Source of the DNA: Symbiodinium natans
Lineage: Eukaryota > Sar > Dinophyceae > Suessiales > Symbiodiniaceae
Assembly: GCA_905221605.1 (NCBI GenBank)
Contig: CAJNDS010002246.1
Coordinates: forward strand, 332,501 to 396,500
DNA: 64,000 bases
Direction: 5' to 3'
The notes beneath the pieces were generated by a model. It did no database searches. It saw only the letters and a program-made list of their open reading frames with translations, and was not told the DNA's origin. Below are positions 37,711 through 47,782 of this stretch, one piece after another (the first letter of the stretch is position 1; each line of letters starts with the position of its first letter). A program made the position numbers and the translations under genes.

Positions 37711-38751
37711 CAAGTAAACGAAGCCTGCCTTGCAGCGAGGTCCGCCGAGGCCCCAAGCTGAGCCACGATGCGCTCCACCTCCCCGACGCCCCGCAATCCA
37801 GCCCCAAAAAAGGCTTTAGGGTTTAGGGTTTAGGGTTTCGGGTTCAGGGTTTAGGGTTTAGGATTTGCCCCTAAACCCTAAACCCCGAAGCCTCACCCTT
37901 AGTCCCTTAACCCCTAAACCCTAAACCCCAAACCCTCGGCCTGAATCCCTTAACCCCATGCCCTAAACCCTAAACCATCATTTGCTTAAGAAACCCCATA
38001 TTGCACTTATAAGGAAGAATCCTTTTTACATTTTTTGGGGCTCTTAAGCAAATAGAAACCCTAGACCCTAGACCCTAAACCCTAGACCCTAAACCCTAAA
38101 CCCTAAACCCTAGACCCTAGACCCTAGACCCTAGACCCTAAACCCTAAACCCTAAACCCTAAACCCTAAACCCTAAACCCTAAACCCTAAACCCTAAACC
38201 CTAAACCCTAAACCCTAAGCCCTGGCCGCAGAAGACCAGGGCCTCCTCTTGAATGAACTGGAAGATGCGCGTGGCTGTCGGCCCGATATGTCGATTCCTC
38301 AGTAGGGTTTAGGGTTTAGGGTTTAGGGTTTAGGGTTTAGGGTTTAGGGTTTAGGGTTTAGGGTTTAGGGTTTAGGGTTTAGGGTTTAGGGTTTAGGGTT
38401 TAGGGCGGGGAAGTGTTTTGTGTCTCTTCCCCGATTCCTAGCACCAATTCGCCCCAAGGCTCTTGTCAGGGTGCCACTGGGCCAAGAGCTGGCGAACGCA
38501 ACGCTTCTGCCTGGGGTGGAGGGTTGAGGGTTCAGGGCTTTTTGGGGTTTAGGCAGGGTTGAGGGTTCAGAGTTTAGGGTTTAGGGCTTCGGGCTTAGGG
38601 AGGATGTTGTTTCAACCCTAAACCCTAAACCCTAAACCCTAAACCCTAAACCCTAAACCCTAAACCCTAAACCCTTTCAGTGTTGTTTGGGTCCAAGCAC
38701 AAAAGCGCTACTGGGTTCTGGGCTGAGGTGTACGGCGCTTGGGGCTGAGGA
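37711..38751. repeat. Telomeric arrays with variant blocks
   Basis: C-strand array 38042-38221, in which blocks of CCCTAGA alternate with CCCTAAA. Perfect G-strand array 38304-38404. C-strand array 38614-38675, bounded by the 8-mer TGTTGTTT (38605-38612 and 38681-38688). 37983-38055 is a fold-back with CTTAAG ends. Unique patches without a called gene. Confidence 0.8.
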
Positions 38752-38848
38752 CCCAAAGGGTTCCAAGTACCTATACGGGGGACACTTACCCAGCCCATAA
38801 TGGTAATTCCTCTTGTAGAAAGAAAACCTACTTTCTACTGTGTAGGTG
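38752..38848. mobile_element. D-family element truncated by telomeric repeat
   Basis: Follows the complete D copy 33343-33437 to CTACTGTGTAGGT and then changes abruptly to gccctaaaccctaaaccc. The last roughly 15 bases of the element are missing. Confidence 0.75.
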
Positions 38849-39640
38849 CCCTAAACCCTAAACCCTAACCCCTAACTCGTGCTCTTCTTGGGTAACCACA
38901 CGTCACAAACATCAGGTTCTCATCTCTTTGCCGCACCAGGATGAAACCCTTTTTAGGGTTTAGGGTTTAGGGTTTAGGGTTATCCTAAACCCTGAACCCT
39001 AACCCTAAACCCTAAACCTCAAACCAGGCTTTTGGGTGTCTGGGGCTTTGGGATTTAAGCGGGAGGGTATTTGCCTACGAACCGCAAAACTAAAAGACAA
39101 TACTCCCTATATGCCCTTCTGAACCCTTCTACAAGGATTAGTACATTCATTTATGGATTTATGGGCGGTTCTTAAGCAAAAAGGAGCTGGGTGTAGGATT
39201 TAAGACTGACTTCAGATGAAGGTTCAGGGCTAGGATTTTGGCGTGTTCCCTCTTATACTAACAGTCCTTAATAGGGATTGTAATGGAGGATACTATAACC
39301 CCTATTAAGGAATGTCCCAACTAGGATGTATTTAGAGGGTGTTGCCAGCGAGCCTATACACTTGTTCGTCCTGGAAACCCAACACAATCAGAGCCAGGCC
39401 CCTGGCGGTCCCCTAAACCCCAGATCCTACTACTTGGGGGTTCTATATTAGGGATCCCCTATGTTCGCATGTCGTATGCGGTTTGCGAAAATAAGGGAGC
39501 CCTGAGACAGACCCCCCCCCCCCTGGCCAAATAGCAGGATCCCCCTTATAAGAAGGACCCCAATAAGGTAGGCGTCGAGGAAGGCCGCTTTTAGGGTTTA
39601 GGGTTTAGGGTTTAGGGTTTAGGGTTTAGGGTTTAGGGTT
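38849..39640. other. Telomeric junction, E element, unique DNA
   Basis: 38953-39010 G-strand repeats meet C-strand repeats across ttatc. An E-family element lies at 39241-39330 with a diverged right end. 39420-39570 is a probable further inverted-repeat element (GGGGGTTCTATATTAGGG, CCCCCTTATAAGAAGGACCCC) with a C11 tract. Perfect G-strand array 39592-39640. Confidence 0.5.
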
Positions 39641-39644
39641 TTAC

Positions 39645-39805
39645 TACCACGATCCCCGCCGCATTGTGGTTCTCATGTGTTGCAAGTCCATCTGCTTCGT
39701 TCCAGCAGCATCCACCCACATGTTCTCAGTGTCCGTCCACCTGGAGGCAGTTCGGACGGCCTTGTGCGAGGCCCCGCAATTGCGGATGATTCTTGACAAG
39801 GGTTT
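39645..39805 (-). pseudogene. Possible copia-type retrotransposon C-terminal fragment
   Basis: The minus strand reads NCGASHKAVRTASRWTDTEN, then MWVDAAGTKQMDLQHMRTTM, RRGSW and a stop. The W...T...D..TKQMDL..MR...RG.W pattern recalls the RNase H end of Ty1/copia polyproteins in dinoflagellates, from memory only. The plus strand is also open, so the strand is not certain. Confidence 0.35.
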
Positions 39806-40135
39806 AGGGTTTAGGGTATCTTCTCAGCAACAGGATAGTTCTGGGTACCCTTTGTACACCCTGTAAACCCTGAACCTTGAATTCTTGAACCCTTTGAACC
39901 CGAAGCCCGAAAAACCCCTCTTACAAGCGTCCTCAGAAACTTTTAAACACGGACGGGCTTGTGTGGTATTTGTGTCAAAGGCCCGAACCATTAAAAGACA
40001 TGCGCCCTATAATTTCTGGTTCTTAGCAGGGGATGAAGAAGTACACTACTTTACATTCAATCCCTTACAGGGGGACATAGGGCGACATGAGGGAAGTCTC
40101 ATTCCCCGATTACCTACTCAAAGCCAGTAAGATAC
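39806..40135. other. Unique DNA without a called gene
   Basis: An 81-codon plus-strand frame at 39885-40130 lacks codon bias and known motifs. Confidence 0.4.
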
Positions 40136-40354
40136 ATGGAGGTTCATGGTACTTACTAACCAACTATAACTGTACTTACTTGTAACCTTATGAGGGCACT
40201 TAACGGGCTTATAAGTGGGTTATAAGTACAGTTATAGTAGACCTAAACCCTAAACCCTAAACCCTAAATCATAAACCCTAAACCCTAAACCCTAAACCCT
40301 AAACCCTAAACCCTAAACCCTACAATTGGTTCATAAGTACCATGAACCTGCAAG
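40136..40354. mobile_element. C-family element split by an 81-bp telomeric array
   Basis: Left part (ATGGAGGTTCATGGTACTTA to ACAGTTATAG) and right part (ATTGGTTCATAAGTACCATG) match the intact copy 11133-11263 closely. Between them lie about 11 CCCTAAA units (40242-40322), with few bases lost at the break. Confidence 0.85.
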
Positions 40355-41406
40355 TAAGATAGGCCCAGCGGCTCGTCCATGGGCATACCAGGATCTTTGG
40401 CCCAACTAAGCAGCTGCGATCGGATCCCACTTTTAATGTCCTGCTTCGGAAAATTAGGGCTTCGGGTAGAACCCTAAACCCTAAACCCTAAACCCTAAAC
40501 CCTAAACCCTAAACCCTAAACCCTAAACCCTAGACCCTAGACCCTAGACCCTAGACCCTAGACCCTAGACCCTAGACCCTAGACCCTAAACCCTAAACCC
40601 TAAACCCTAAACCCAAACCCCTAAACCCGAAACCCTCAACCCGAGCCCTAAACCCTAGACAAACGCCTACAGGCCTGAGCCCAAAGACTCCTGGGAGGAG
40701 CCAAAAAGTAGAGCCCCTAAATAGCTGTTGGGTCACTTTTAGGACCCCTTAAGGGGATCTACTTGCTGGATCCGGTCTGGGTGAAGGGACCATGTAACTT
40801 CCCTGCGACAAGCATGTGAAGGGCGCCCAGGGGTTCAAGGGCTTTGGGCTTTCAAGGGCTTTCGGGGTTGATGGGGTTTAAGGGGTTTAAGGGCTTTGGG
40901 GCTTCAAGGGGGGTTGAGGGTTTTTGGGTTTGGGGGTTAAGGGTTTAGGGGTTTAAGGGGTTTTAGGGTTTGAGGGTTGAGGGGTCTTAGGTGTTTAAGG
41001 TTTCAGGGTCGAAGGTTTCGGGTTTACGTCAGCAAGAACCAGAACCGCATATCTGGGGTCCTGTTGATCATCTAAACCCGCTAAACCCGCGAAACGCCAA
41101 ACACAAACTGAACCGGAAAGCCTAAACCCGAAACCCGACACCCCCAACCACCCAAACCCTGAAACCCCACAAATTAACCCCTAAACCCCCGTAAACCTCT
41201 CTAAACCCCATAAAGCCCTAAACCCCTAAACCAGTCTAAATCCTAAAAGCCTGAACCGTGCCCCCAAAATAGCCCCAAACCCCCTCAACCCTAAACCCTA
41301 ATCCCTAATCCCGTATCCCTAAACCCTAAGCCCTCCCTAACCCCGGACCCTAAACCCCAAACCCTAAACCCTAAACCCGAATAAATCCTAAACCCTAAAC
41401 CCTAAA
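40355..41406. repeat. CCCTAGA array and degenerate telomeric DNA
   Basis: 40470-40613 C-strand array with about eight successive CCCTAGA units in the centre. An H-type element with GGATCC ends lies at 40685-40772 (a relative at 42903-43007). 40830-41040 G-strand and 41080-41405 C-strand degenerate repeat. Confidence 0.7.
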
Positions 41407-41490
41407 CCCTAAAAAGTCTCCTTGATCTCCTCATCCACCTCCTCGTCCACGCAGGACTCCGGTGGCCGCCTGGAGCTGGCTGCCTGAGGG
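41407..41490 (-). CDS. C-terminal coding island, acidic
   Basis: The minus strand reads QAASSRRPPESCVDEEVDEE, then IKETF and TAG, with nearly all third bases G or C. Family unknown. Telomeric repeats on both sides. Confidence 0.45.
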
Positions 41491-42365
41491 TTTAGGCTTT
41501 AGGGCTAGGGTTTAGGGGTTAGGGTTTAGGGTGTAGGGTTCAGGGTTTAGGGTTTGGGGTTTAGGGTTTAGGGTTTAGGGTTTTAGGGTTTAGGGTTTAG
41601 CGTTTAGGGTTTAGGGTGTAGGGTTTAGGCTTTCGGGTTTAGGGCTTAGGGTTTAGGGTGTAGGGTTTAGGGTTTAGGGTTCAGGATTTGGGGTTTTAGG
41701 GTTTCGGGGTTAGGGTTTAGGGTTTAGGATTCAGGGTTTAGGGTTTTGGCTTTAAGGTTCAGGTGTTCAGAGTTTAGGGTTTGGGGTTTAGTGTTTAGGG
41801 GCACGCATGACGGGCCAGTGGCCCCTAAGCCTTCTTAAGGGGTTGAGTTTGAGGCTCACGATGGCACTCTCTTACTTGGAACCCTCTACCACTATTTAAG
41901 CTTTAAAAAACCAAAAGAATGTAACACAAAGTTTTCCTTATAAGGGCAACATTGCGATTGTCGGATTTTATGGGGGTTGTTCGTGTCCCTATGAATTTTG
42001 GAGCCTTCTGGGGTTTAGGGTTGAGGGCAAGAAACCCCAAAGACTAAACTCCATCGCCACCCTGAGGCCCTAGGTTTGGGTAAGAACCGTAAACCCTAAG
42101 CCCCTACAAACCCTAAGGCCCTACAAACCCTAAACCCGAAGCCCCAAACCCTGAACCAAAAACCCTAAAACCCTAGGTTTGGGGTACGTTTGGGGGTGTG
42201 GAGCTAGTTGTAGTTTCTTCGGAATCGGTGCGCTTTCAGGTCTGGTTGTGGTTTGGACTGTCCGTTGCAGAGGGCCGAGGCAAATTTCAAGGCGGGCTTG
42301 GTGGGTTAAGAAAGTTCGGGGCTTGTATCTGGTGTTTGCTTTTATGTTTTAAGTTCTTTTGGGGG
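41491..42365. repeat. Telomeric G-strand DNA then unique DNA
   Basis: 41491-41800 degenerate TTTAGGG. 41830-42000 is AT-rich unique DNA. 42060-42180 is C-strand repeat. 42190-42360 is unique; an 88-codon plus-strand frame there is not codon-biased except at its end (next entry). Confidence 0.5.
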
Positions 42366-42450
42366 GGGATCTGTCTGGAAAGGCCATGGACTTTCTGGAT
42401 CTTGCCATTGCAGAGCTCGACATCGATGTTGCAGTGCGTTTGTGGTTTAG
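42366..42450 (+). CDS. Coding-like island (AMDFLDLAIAELDIDVAVRL)
   Basis: The plus strand reads LSGKAMDFLDLAIAELDIDV and AVRLWFR after a G8 run. A convincing amphipathic helix with protein-like codons. Family unknown. Confidence 0.45.
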
Positions 42451-42761
42451 GGTGTAGGGTTTAGGGATTAGAAGTTTAGGATGTAGGGCGACACTCACCA
42501 ATGAACTAGCGCCGACAAGCGGTCTGTATGGGAAAGGGGAAGCAGCAAACGTAAGTTTGTGGTTCTCTAACTCAGGGTTCCAGTTGAGGCCCCTGTCAGT
42601 TGTGGGTGCGCAACAAAGAAGACGGTAACTTGGAGACCTGTCCATATAGAATGCCTCTAACCCTAAAAACCCCAGACCCTAAGTACCTGAAAACCTAAGC
42701 CCCTTAGCCCTAAACCCTAAACCCTACGTCGTTTGCCCTTAAACCCTAAACCCGAAACTGC

Positions 42762-42850
42762 AAGCCACGTTTGCCTGGCCTTGGTACCAGGGGTGTCCTC
42801 CTCCTCCTCTTCTTCCTCCTCTTCGTCTTGGTCCTGGCACATACCCCAAA
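42762..42850 (-). CDS. Coding-like island with poly-glutamate
   Basis: The minus strand reads CQDQDEEEEEEEEEDTPGTK, then ARQTWLAV, with a gccag|G acceptor-like left edge. Acidic low-complexity segment of an unknown protein. Confidence 0.45.
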
Positions 42851-43954
42851 CCCTAAACCCCTAAACTTTAAACCCCCTACACCCTAAAGCCAAGGACTTT
42901 GGGGAGGATCCAAAAAAAGTAGAACCCACAAGTAGTACCCTATACTACCATGGGGCTATTTTTTAGGAAACCTTAAGGGGATCTCCTTTTGGGATCCTCC
43001 CACGGGTCTGATGGGATGCTCCCCTTATACTAGCAGCCCTGAATAGGGAATTCTAATAGGGGGTCCTAAACCCTAAACCCTAAACCCTAAACCCTAAACC
43101 CTAAGGACCGCTAGTATAAGGGGCAACATCCCAAGGGGGCTGGTTTACACACCCTGTGCTCCTGATCCTGCAATCAGGGCCCTGAACTCGAGCCCCCTTT
43201 TGTTTTCTAAGGTTTGTCGGGTTTAGGGTTTAGGGTTTCGGGTTTAGGGTTTAGGGTTTGAGGCCTAGGGCCCAGGATAACCACCAGCAGGACTACAAAC
43301 TTGCCTGAGCTGGGTTAGGGTTTAGGGGGTAGAGGGTTTAGGGTTTAGGGTTTAGGGTTTAGGGGTTAGGGTTTTTGATGTACAGTTGCCCTGTCGTATT
43401 GCCGGAGTTGCAAGTATCCATGAACCTTTCCTGCAACCCAAGCCCTGCTTAGCCCTACACCCTACTTGCACACACCGCCCTAACGCCTGAACCGCAAACT
43501 AAGTCCGCCAGGCAAAGCTACGGTGCAGGGCGGCTGAAATGAAAATACCCTGAATCCGCACAGCTAAGCCTCCATCCCTCCACAAAAGTACACCTAAACC
43601 CTGAACCCTGTTAGCACTCCTCGCTGGACGCTGGTGCTTCTGCAAGTTCCACAGGCACACACCTTAGCAGTGTCTTTAAGGGAGGCTCCTACAAAGTAGC
43701 TTTGGGTTTAGGGTTTAGGGTTTGGGTTTGGGGTTTAGGGTTTAGGGCTACTACATAGTATACCCCCCTGGTTCTGAGTAGGGAATGGAGAGGGACTAAA
43801 CGAGGGGCTACTTAGGTCTGTAAGGACTATACAAGGTATCTCTAGAGGGGTATATACGGGTTATATAGGGGAATAAGATTAGGTCCCTTCTAGGGGTCCC
43901 TCCTTATATCCCGTAACCTTAACACTGTCCTTAACCCCCTGGTTCTTAAGGACC
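42851..43954. other. E element with telomeric core, H element, telomeric runs
   Basis: The H-type element lies at 42903-43007 (GAGGATCC...GGATCCTCC). The E-family element at 43013-43132 has CCCTAAA units (43075-43104) in place of its centre. 43376-43440 is open on the minus strand (LQERFMDTCNSGNTTGQLY), weak. 43689-43760 has an imperfect 10-bp repeat (CTACAAAGTA/CTACATAGTA) around a telomeric tract. Confidence 0.5.
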
Positions 43955-43981
43955 TATGCATATATATATATATATGTATAC

Positions 43982-44014
<33 letters not shown>

Positions 44015-44040
44015 CATATACATATATATATGTATATATC
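43955..44040. repeat. TA/CATA microsatellite
   Basis: About 80 bp of alternating TATATA and CATATA, largely self-complementary. Similar shorter tracts: 258-275, 23163-23182, 46205-46230, 47490-47515 and 49774-49822. Confidence 0.9.
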
Positions 44041-44682
44041 TCTCTCATCCCTTCCTCCTAATATGAATACCCCCTAATATTAAAAAGATACCTGGACCAA
44101 AATCCCGATCCCGTGCCTGTCCCTATGAAAACCTCTAAAGAGATCAGGGGGGGGGGGGGGGGGTTAGGGGGGGGTCGGAAGCCTGACCTTTCCCAAACCT
44201 AAACCTCGCTTAAGCTTTTCCCTAAACCCTCAAGCCAACCAAACATCCTGAAGCTCCCTTCCCTCCCTTCCCTCCCAGCCCTGCCTTCCCTCCCAGTCAT
44301 TTCGCAGCACTTAGCTGTCTGTGAGCTGTCTGTGAGCCTGGCTCTCTCCACAGCCTACCTCACTACTCATAATTACGATCTAGCCTGCCTGTCTGTCTTG
44401 CTTTGTAGGGTTTAGGGTTTAGGGGTAAGGGTTAAAGGTGTAATTACAAGGGCTCTACAGGGTTCAGGGCTCCCAAAACCCTGAAGGCAACCCTGAACTC
44501 TGAAACCCCAAACCATCCTTCCCTCTCCCTGAACCCGAACCCCTCCTTCCCTCCCTTTTCCGAGCTTTCTTAGGGTTCTAGAAGGGCTTAATGACTAAGA
44601 GGTATATATAAGGGGCCTTAAAGGGTTTAGGGTCTTTAGGCAAGGGCTCAAGCAGGCAAGATCTGTCTGTCTGCTTGCCTCT
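44041..44682. other. Poly-G and CCCTCCCTTC-rich DNA
   Basis: G17 at 44148-44164. Repeated ttccctccc and tgcctgtctg motifs at 44250-44400 and 44515-44560. No gene seen. Confidence 0.5.
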
Positions 44683-44975
44683 CTACTGCAAGCACAAAGT
44701 GAGCCAGGAAAACGGCGGGCCGGCCTGCCCGGCTCGCGACAAAAATGCGGCCCACCGGGCCTCGACCCTCTCAGCCTGGCTGTCTGCCTTCCAGCAGGGG
44801 CTGGGTCTTTTATATACGCAGAAGAACATCGAGTCGGTGGTGCGACTTGCTGGTTTCGTGTCTGCCTCTTGGACGAGGCCTTCTTCACGGTAGACGAGGC
44901 CCCTCCGCTCGATCAAGATCTTTGCGAACCCGTCGCCGGTGACACGGAAGCGCTTCTGCTCATAGCCCGAAAGCC
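44683..44975 (-). CDS. Coding-like exon (YEQKRFRVTGDGFAKILIER)
   Basis: The minus strand is open for about 95 codons with strong GC3 over its first 60: YEQKRFRVTGDGFAKILIER, RGLVYREEGLVQEADTKPAS, then TTDSMFFCVYKRPSPCWKAD. At the left edge the acceptor would be TTTAG|G, provided by a telomere-like unit. No family recognised despite the clearly protein-like sequence. No in-frame ATG near the left edge, so it is an internal exon. Confidence 0.5.
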
Positions 44976-45319
44976 TAAACCCTGAACCCTAAAAGCCTAA
45001 AGCCTATAAACCCTAAACCCTACCCGAAACCTTAAACCCAAACCCTAAACCCTAAACCCAAGGTCTACACGGAAGCACATTCCTTAAGCCGTCCGAAGTG
45101 CCGAATCCTCAATCCGAACACATTGCCCTTTGCGCAAAAGGGTTTGGGGTTTAGGGTTTAGGGGTTTCGGGTTTAGGGTTAGGATTTGGGGTTTAGGGTC
45201 TAGGGCATGTATCCTACTATTTGCGGGGGGCGGGGGGGTCTGTCACAAGGGCCGCTTGTGTTCCCAAACCCTAAACCCTAAACCCAAATCCTAAACCCTA
45301 AGCCCTTAACCCATAAACC
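44976..45319. other. Telomeric C- and G-strand runs
   Basis: 44976-45060 and 45270-45320 C-strand; 45140-45205 G-strand. G7 and C2 tracts near 45225. No gene. Confidence 0.6.
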
Positions 45320-45440
45320 CTGAACTCCCACATGTGGCCCAGAGCTGTCAAAAACCAGCCAGGGCGCGAAGCCGCTACATCTTCGACTTCGTAGTCGGCG
45401 CCTGGAAACCCAAACTGCCCCGGGGCCCTTTCTGTAAGGG
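45320..45440 (-). CDS. Coding-like exon (GFPGADYEVEDVAASRPGWF)
   Basis: The minus strand reads ERAPGQFGFPGADYEVEDVA, then ASRPGWFLTALGHMWEFR. The acceptor cttacag lies at the left edge. It may belong with 44683-44975, since both run on the minus strand. Family unknown. Confidence 0.45.
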
Positions 45441-46274
45441 GTTTAGGGGTTTAGGGGTTTAGGGTTTAGGGCAAGGGTTTAGGGTTTAGGGTTTAGGGCT
45501 TAGGGCTTAGGGTTTAAGGCTTAGGGTGCAATTAGGGCTTAGGGTGCAATTAGGGCTTAGGACCCTGAACGGGCTCCAGGTCTAGGCTGCCCTGCAACCT
45601 ACACCTCAGGAAGCCGGGCAATGAAACTTTGCCCAGGGTTGCCCAATCTTCGCATGGGTTTAGGGTTTGGGGCTAGGGTTTAGGGTTTAGAGTTTTAAGG
45701 TGTAGGGTTTAGGGTTTGGGGTTTGGGTTTAGGGTTTAGGGTTTAGGGTTTAGGGTTTAGAGTTTTAAGGTGTACGGTTTAGGGTTTGGGGTTTGGGTTT
45801 AGGGTTTAGGGTTTAGGGTTTAGGGTTTAGGGTTTGGGGTTTAGGGTTTAGGGTTTAAAGGGATTCAAGGGATTCAAGGCATAAGGAACAAGGAGTTGTT
45901 TCAAATATACAACTCAACCTGTACACAACATGAAGCCGTAAACCCCAGTACAGGCTCAAACCTTAGACCCTCGCAAAACAACAGCGAGACCCTGAGCCAA
46001 GGCTCTCGAATTGACCCTGAACACCAGTGAACCAGCCCCTGCGACACGTCGAAAGAATCAGCAAGCAAGCCCTCAACCCTAAATTTCCTAAGCCAACTCT
46101 AAACCCTAAACACTAAACCCTAATTCCTCGACCTTAAACCCTGAACACCCTAAACCCTAAACCCTAAACCCTAAACCCTAAAACCCTAAAACCCTAAACC
46201 CTAAACCCTAAATCCCAAGCCTATATATATATATATACTTATATACTAAATGGAGCAATATATATTGCACCCTC
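45441..46274. repeat. Telomeric arrays
   Basis: G-strand 45440-45560 (with a GGGTGCAATTA duplication at 45535-45555) and 45660-45850. C-strand 46085-46205. A short minus-strand frame at 45603-45655 (MRRLGNPGQSFIARLPEV) could be a tiny exon. Confidence 0.7.
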
Positions 46275-46372
46275 CAACCGGCATGCCCAAGGCGCCACGG
46301 CGGAGTCCACCCTGGCGTCGCTGGGCCCTGGTGGCACGCTGCACCTGCGTGCATTAGCTCCTTGTCCCTTTT
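46275..46372 (+). CDS. Coding-like island (TAESTLASLGPGGTLHL)
   Basis: The plus strand reads AQGATAESTLASLGPGGTLH, then LRALAPC, with strong GC3. Its last codons lie in the left copy of an imperfect direct repeat around a telomeric tract (46358-46450). Confidence 0.45.
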
Positions 46373-46450
46373 TTTGGGGGTGGGTTTCGGGTTTAGGGTT
46401 TAGGGTTTAGGTCTAGGGTTTAGGGCTTGCAGCTCCTTGTGCTTTTTTGG
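46358..46450. repeat. Telomeric tract between imperfect direct repeats
   Basis: AGCTCCTTGTCCCTTTTTTT (46358-46377) and AGCTCCTTGTGCTTTTTT (46430-46447) flank about 50 bp of TTTAGGG-like repeat. Possible target duplication. Confidence 0.6.
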
Positions 46451-46460
46451 GTCTCTCTGC

Positions 46461-46655
46461 CCTAAAGCCTAAAGCCTAAAGCCTAAAGCCTAAAGCCTAA
46501 AGCCTAAAGCCTAAAGCCTAAAGCCTAAAGCCTAAACCCTGTAAACCCTATAAACCTATGAACCCTACTTATAAGCCCTGTAAACCCTATAAACCCTATG
46601 AACCCTATAAACCCTGTAAACCCTATACGCCCTATACATCCGATGAACCCTACAA
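46461..46655 (-). repeat. CCTAAAG array and CCCTATAAA tract
   Basis: About eleven perfect CCTAAAG heptamers (46461-46538), a telomere variant amplified as a block, followed by CCCTATAAA/CCCTGTAAA units to 46655. Confidence 0.85.
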
Positions 46656-47548
46656 ACCAAACCCAAGACTCCACACATCACATCTGAAACCCAGATGAGG
46701 TTTAAGGTTTATGGTTTAGGGTGTCAGGTTTGGGTTTTGGATAAAGCTTCGGCTAAGATCTCAATGGTGGTCCTTCCTTGGGGTCTCTCGTTTCTGCATT
46801 TCGTTCGTCATAGTTTAAGGGTAGACTAACCCCTAAACCCTAAACCCTAAACCCTAAACCCTAAACCCTAAACCCTAACTTCACTGCGGAAGCCTGGGCA
46901 GAGGGAGGGGCGGGGGGTTCGCAAGGGGGGTTTGGGGTTTAGGGTTTAGGTTTTAGGGTTTGGCGTATGTAACCCAAGGTTCCCTAAGGCTCCCTACGAC
47001 TCCCTACGCTTCTCTAAGGTTCCCTGGGTACCTACCCCCCAGGAGACCCCCTCCATTAGAACCCTACAATAGAGCACCCAGGGCAGACAAAAAAGAGCTA
47101 CACTGAGCCGGGCGCTTTCTAGACTTTGATGTGGTTTAAGGTTTAGGGTTTAGAAAGGAAGCATCTGACCTCGAATCGCAACCCAGAAGCCATCAAACCC
47201 ACACGGGGCTTTGGCAACTTACTTGGACCTCCCAAAGTGAAGCGATTTTTAGGGTTTAGGGTTTAGGGTAAAGCTGCTTTAGGGATGCCCAGTTTCATGA
47301 TTTCATGGCATGCTTGTAGGCTTTTTGAATTGCATTCAGTCTCAAAACAAGAAAACGAAGTACCCAAATACAGGAACTGCGCCTGCAAAGGGGGGAGGGT
47401 CTAGACTAAATAGGCTTTCATGACTAGCACTCCGAAAGGACACCCCCCCCCCTCCAATATCTCCTCTACCAGATCCCTTATAAACCCTATATGTGTATAT
47501 ATATATATATATATCTCTCTCTCTCTCTCGTCAATCGAGTGAAGAGGG
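46656..47548. other. Mixed repeats
   Basis: C-strand array 46832-46880. The J-type element 46965-47040 (AACCCAAGGTTCCCTAAGG to GGGTACCTACCCCCC) is an inverted relative of 54035-54118. (TA)n(TC)n at 47490-47528. No gene. Confidence 0.5.
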
Positions 47549-47782
47549 GTCCCTGCTTCGATCCGTGGAGGATGGCACTTGTCGCCACCTCGCCATGAGG
47601 CTCTCCCGTGTTGTCAAGTTGCTTGCAATGCATATGGCGATTTCGTGTTGCGCAGGCTGCTTGAGTGGTTCCGGGTCCAGCGGACTCCCTCCGCCGAAAA
47701 ACCGCATGCTGATGGTGGGGACGCCGTGACAGTTCAGATGAGGTCCCGCCCTATTAAGAATGGTCCTCTTCCAACCAAGTAA
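47549..47782 (+). CDS. C-terminal coding island, possible frameshift
   Basis: The plus strand reads GDFVLRRLLEWFRVQRTPSA, then EKPHADGGDAVTVQMRSRPI, KNGPLPTK and TAA. Upstream of about 47640 the codon bias is better in another frame (LRSVEDGTCRHLAMRLSRVV), suggesting a single-base frameshift or a short intron. Family unknown. Confidence 0.45.
   Translation, partial: VPASIRGGWHLSPPRHEALPCCQVACNAYGDFVLRRLLEWFRVQRTPSAEKPHADGGDAVTVQMRSRPIKNGPLPTK

Noticed and set aside
42541-42600. A 25-nt GT-AG intron at 42551-42575
   Set aside because: Too short for a normal spliceosomal intron, and the joined frame meets a stop.
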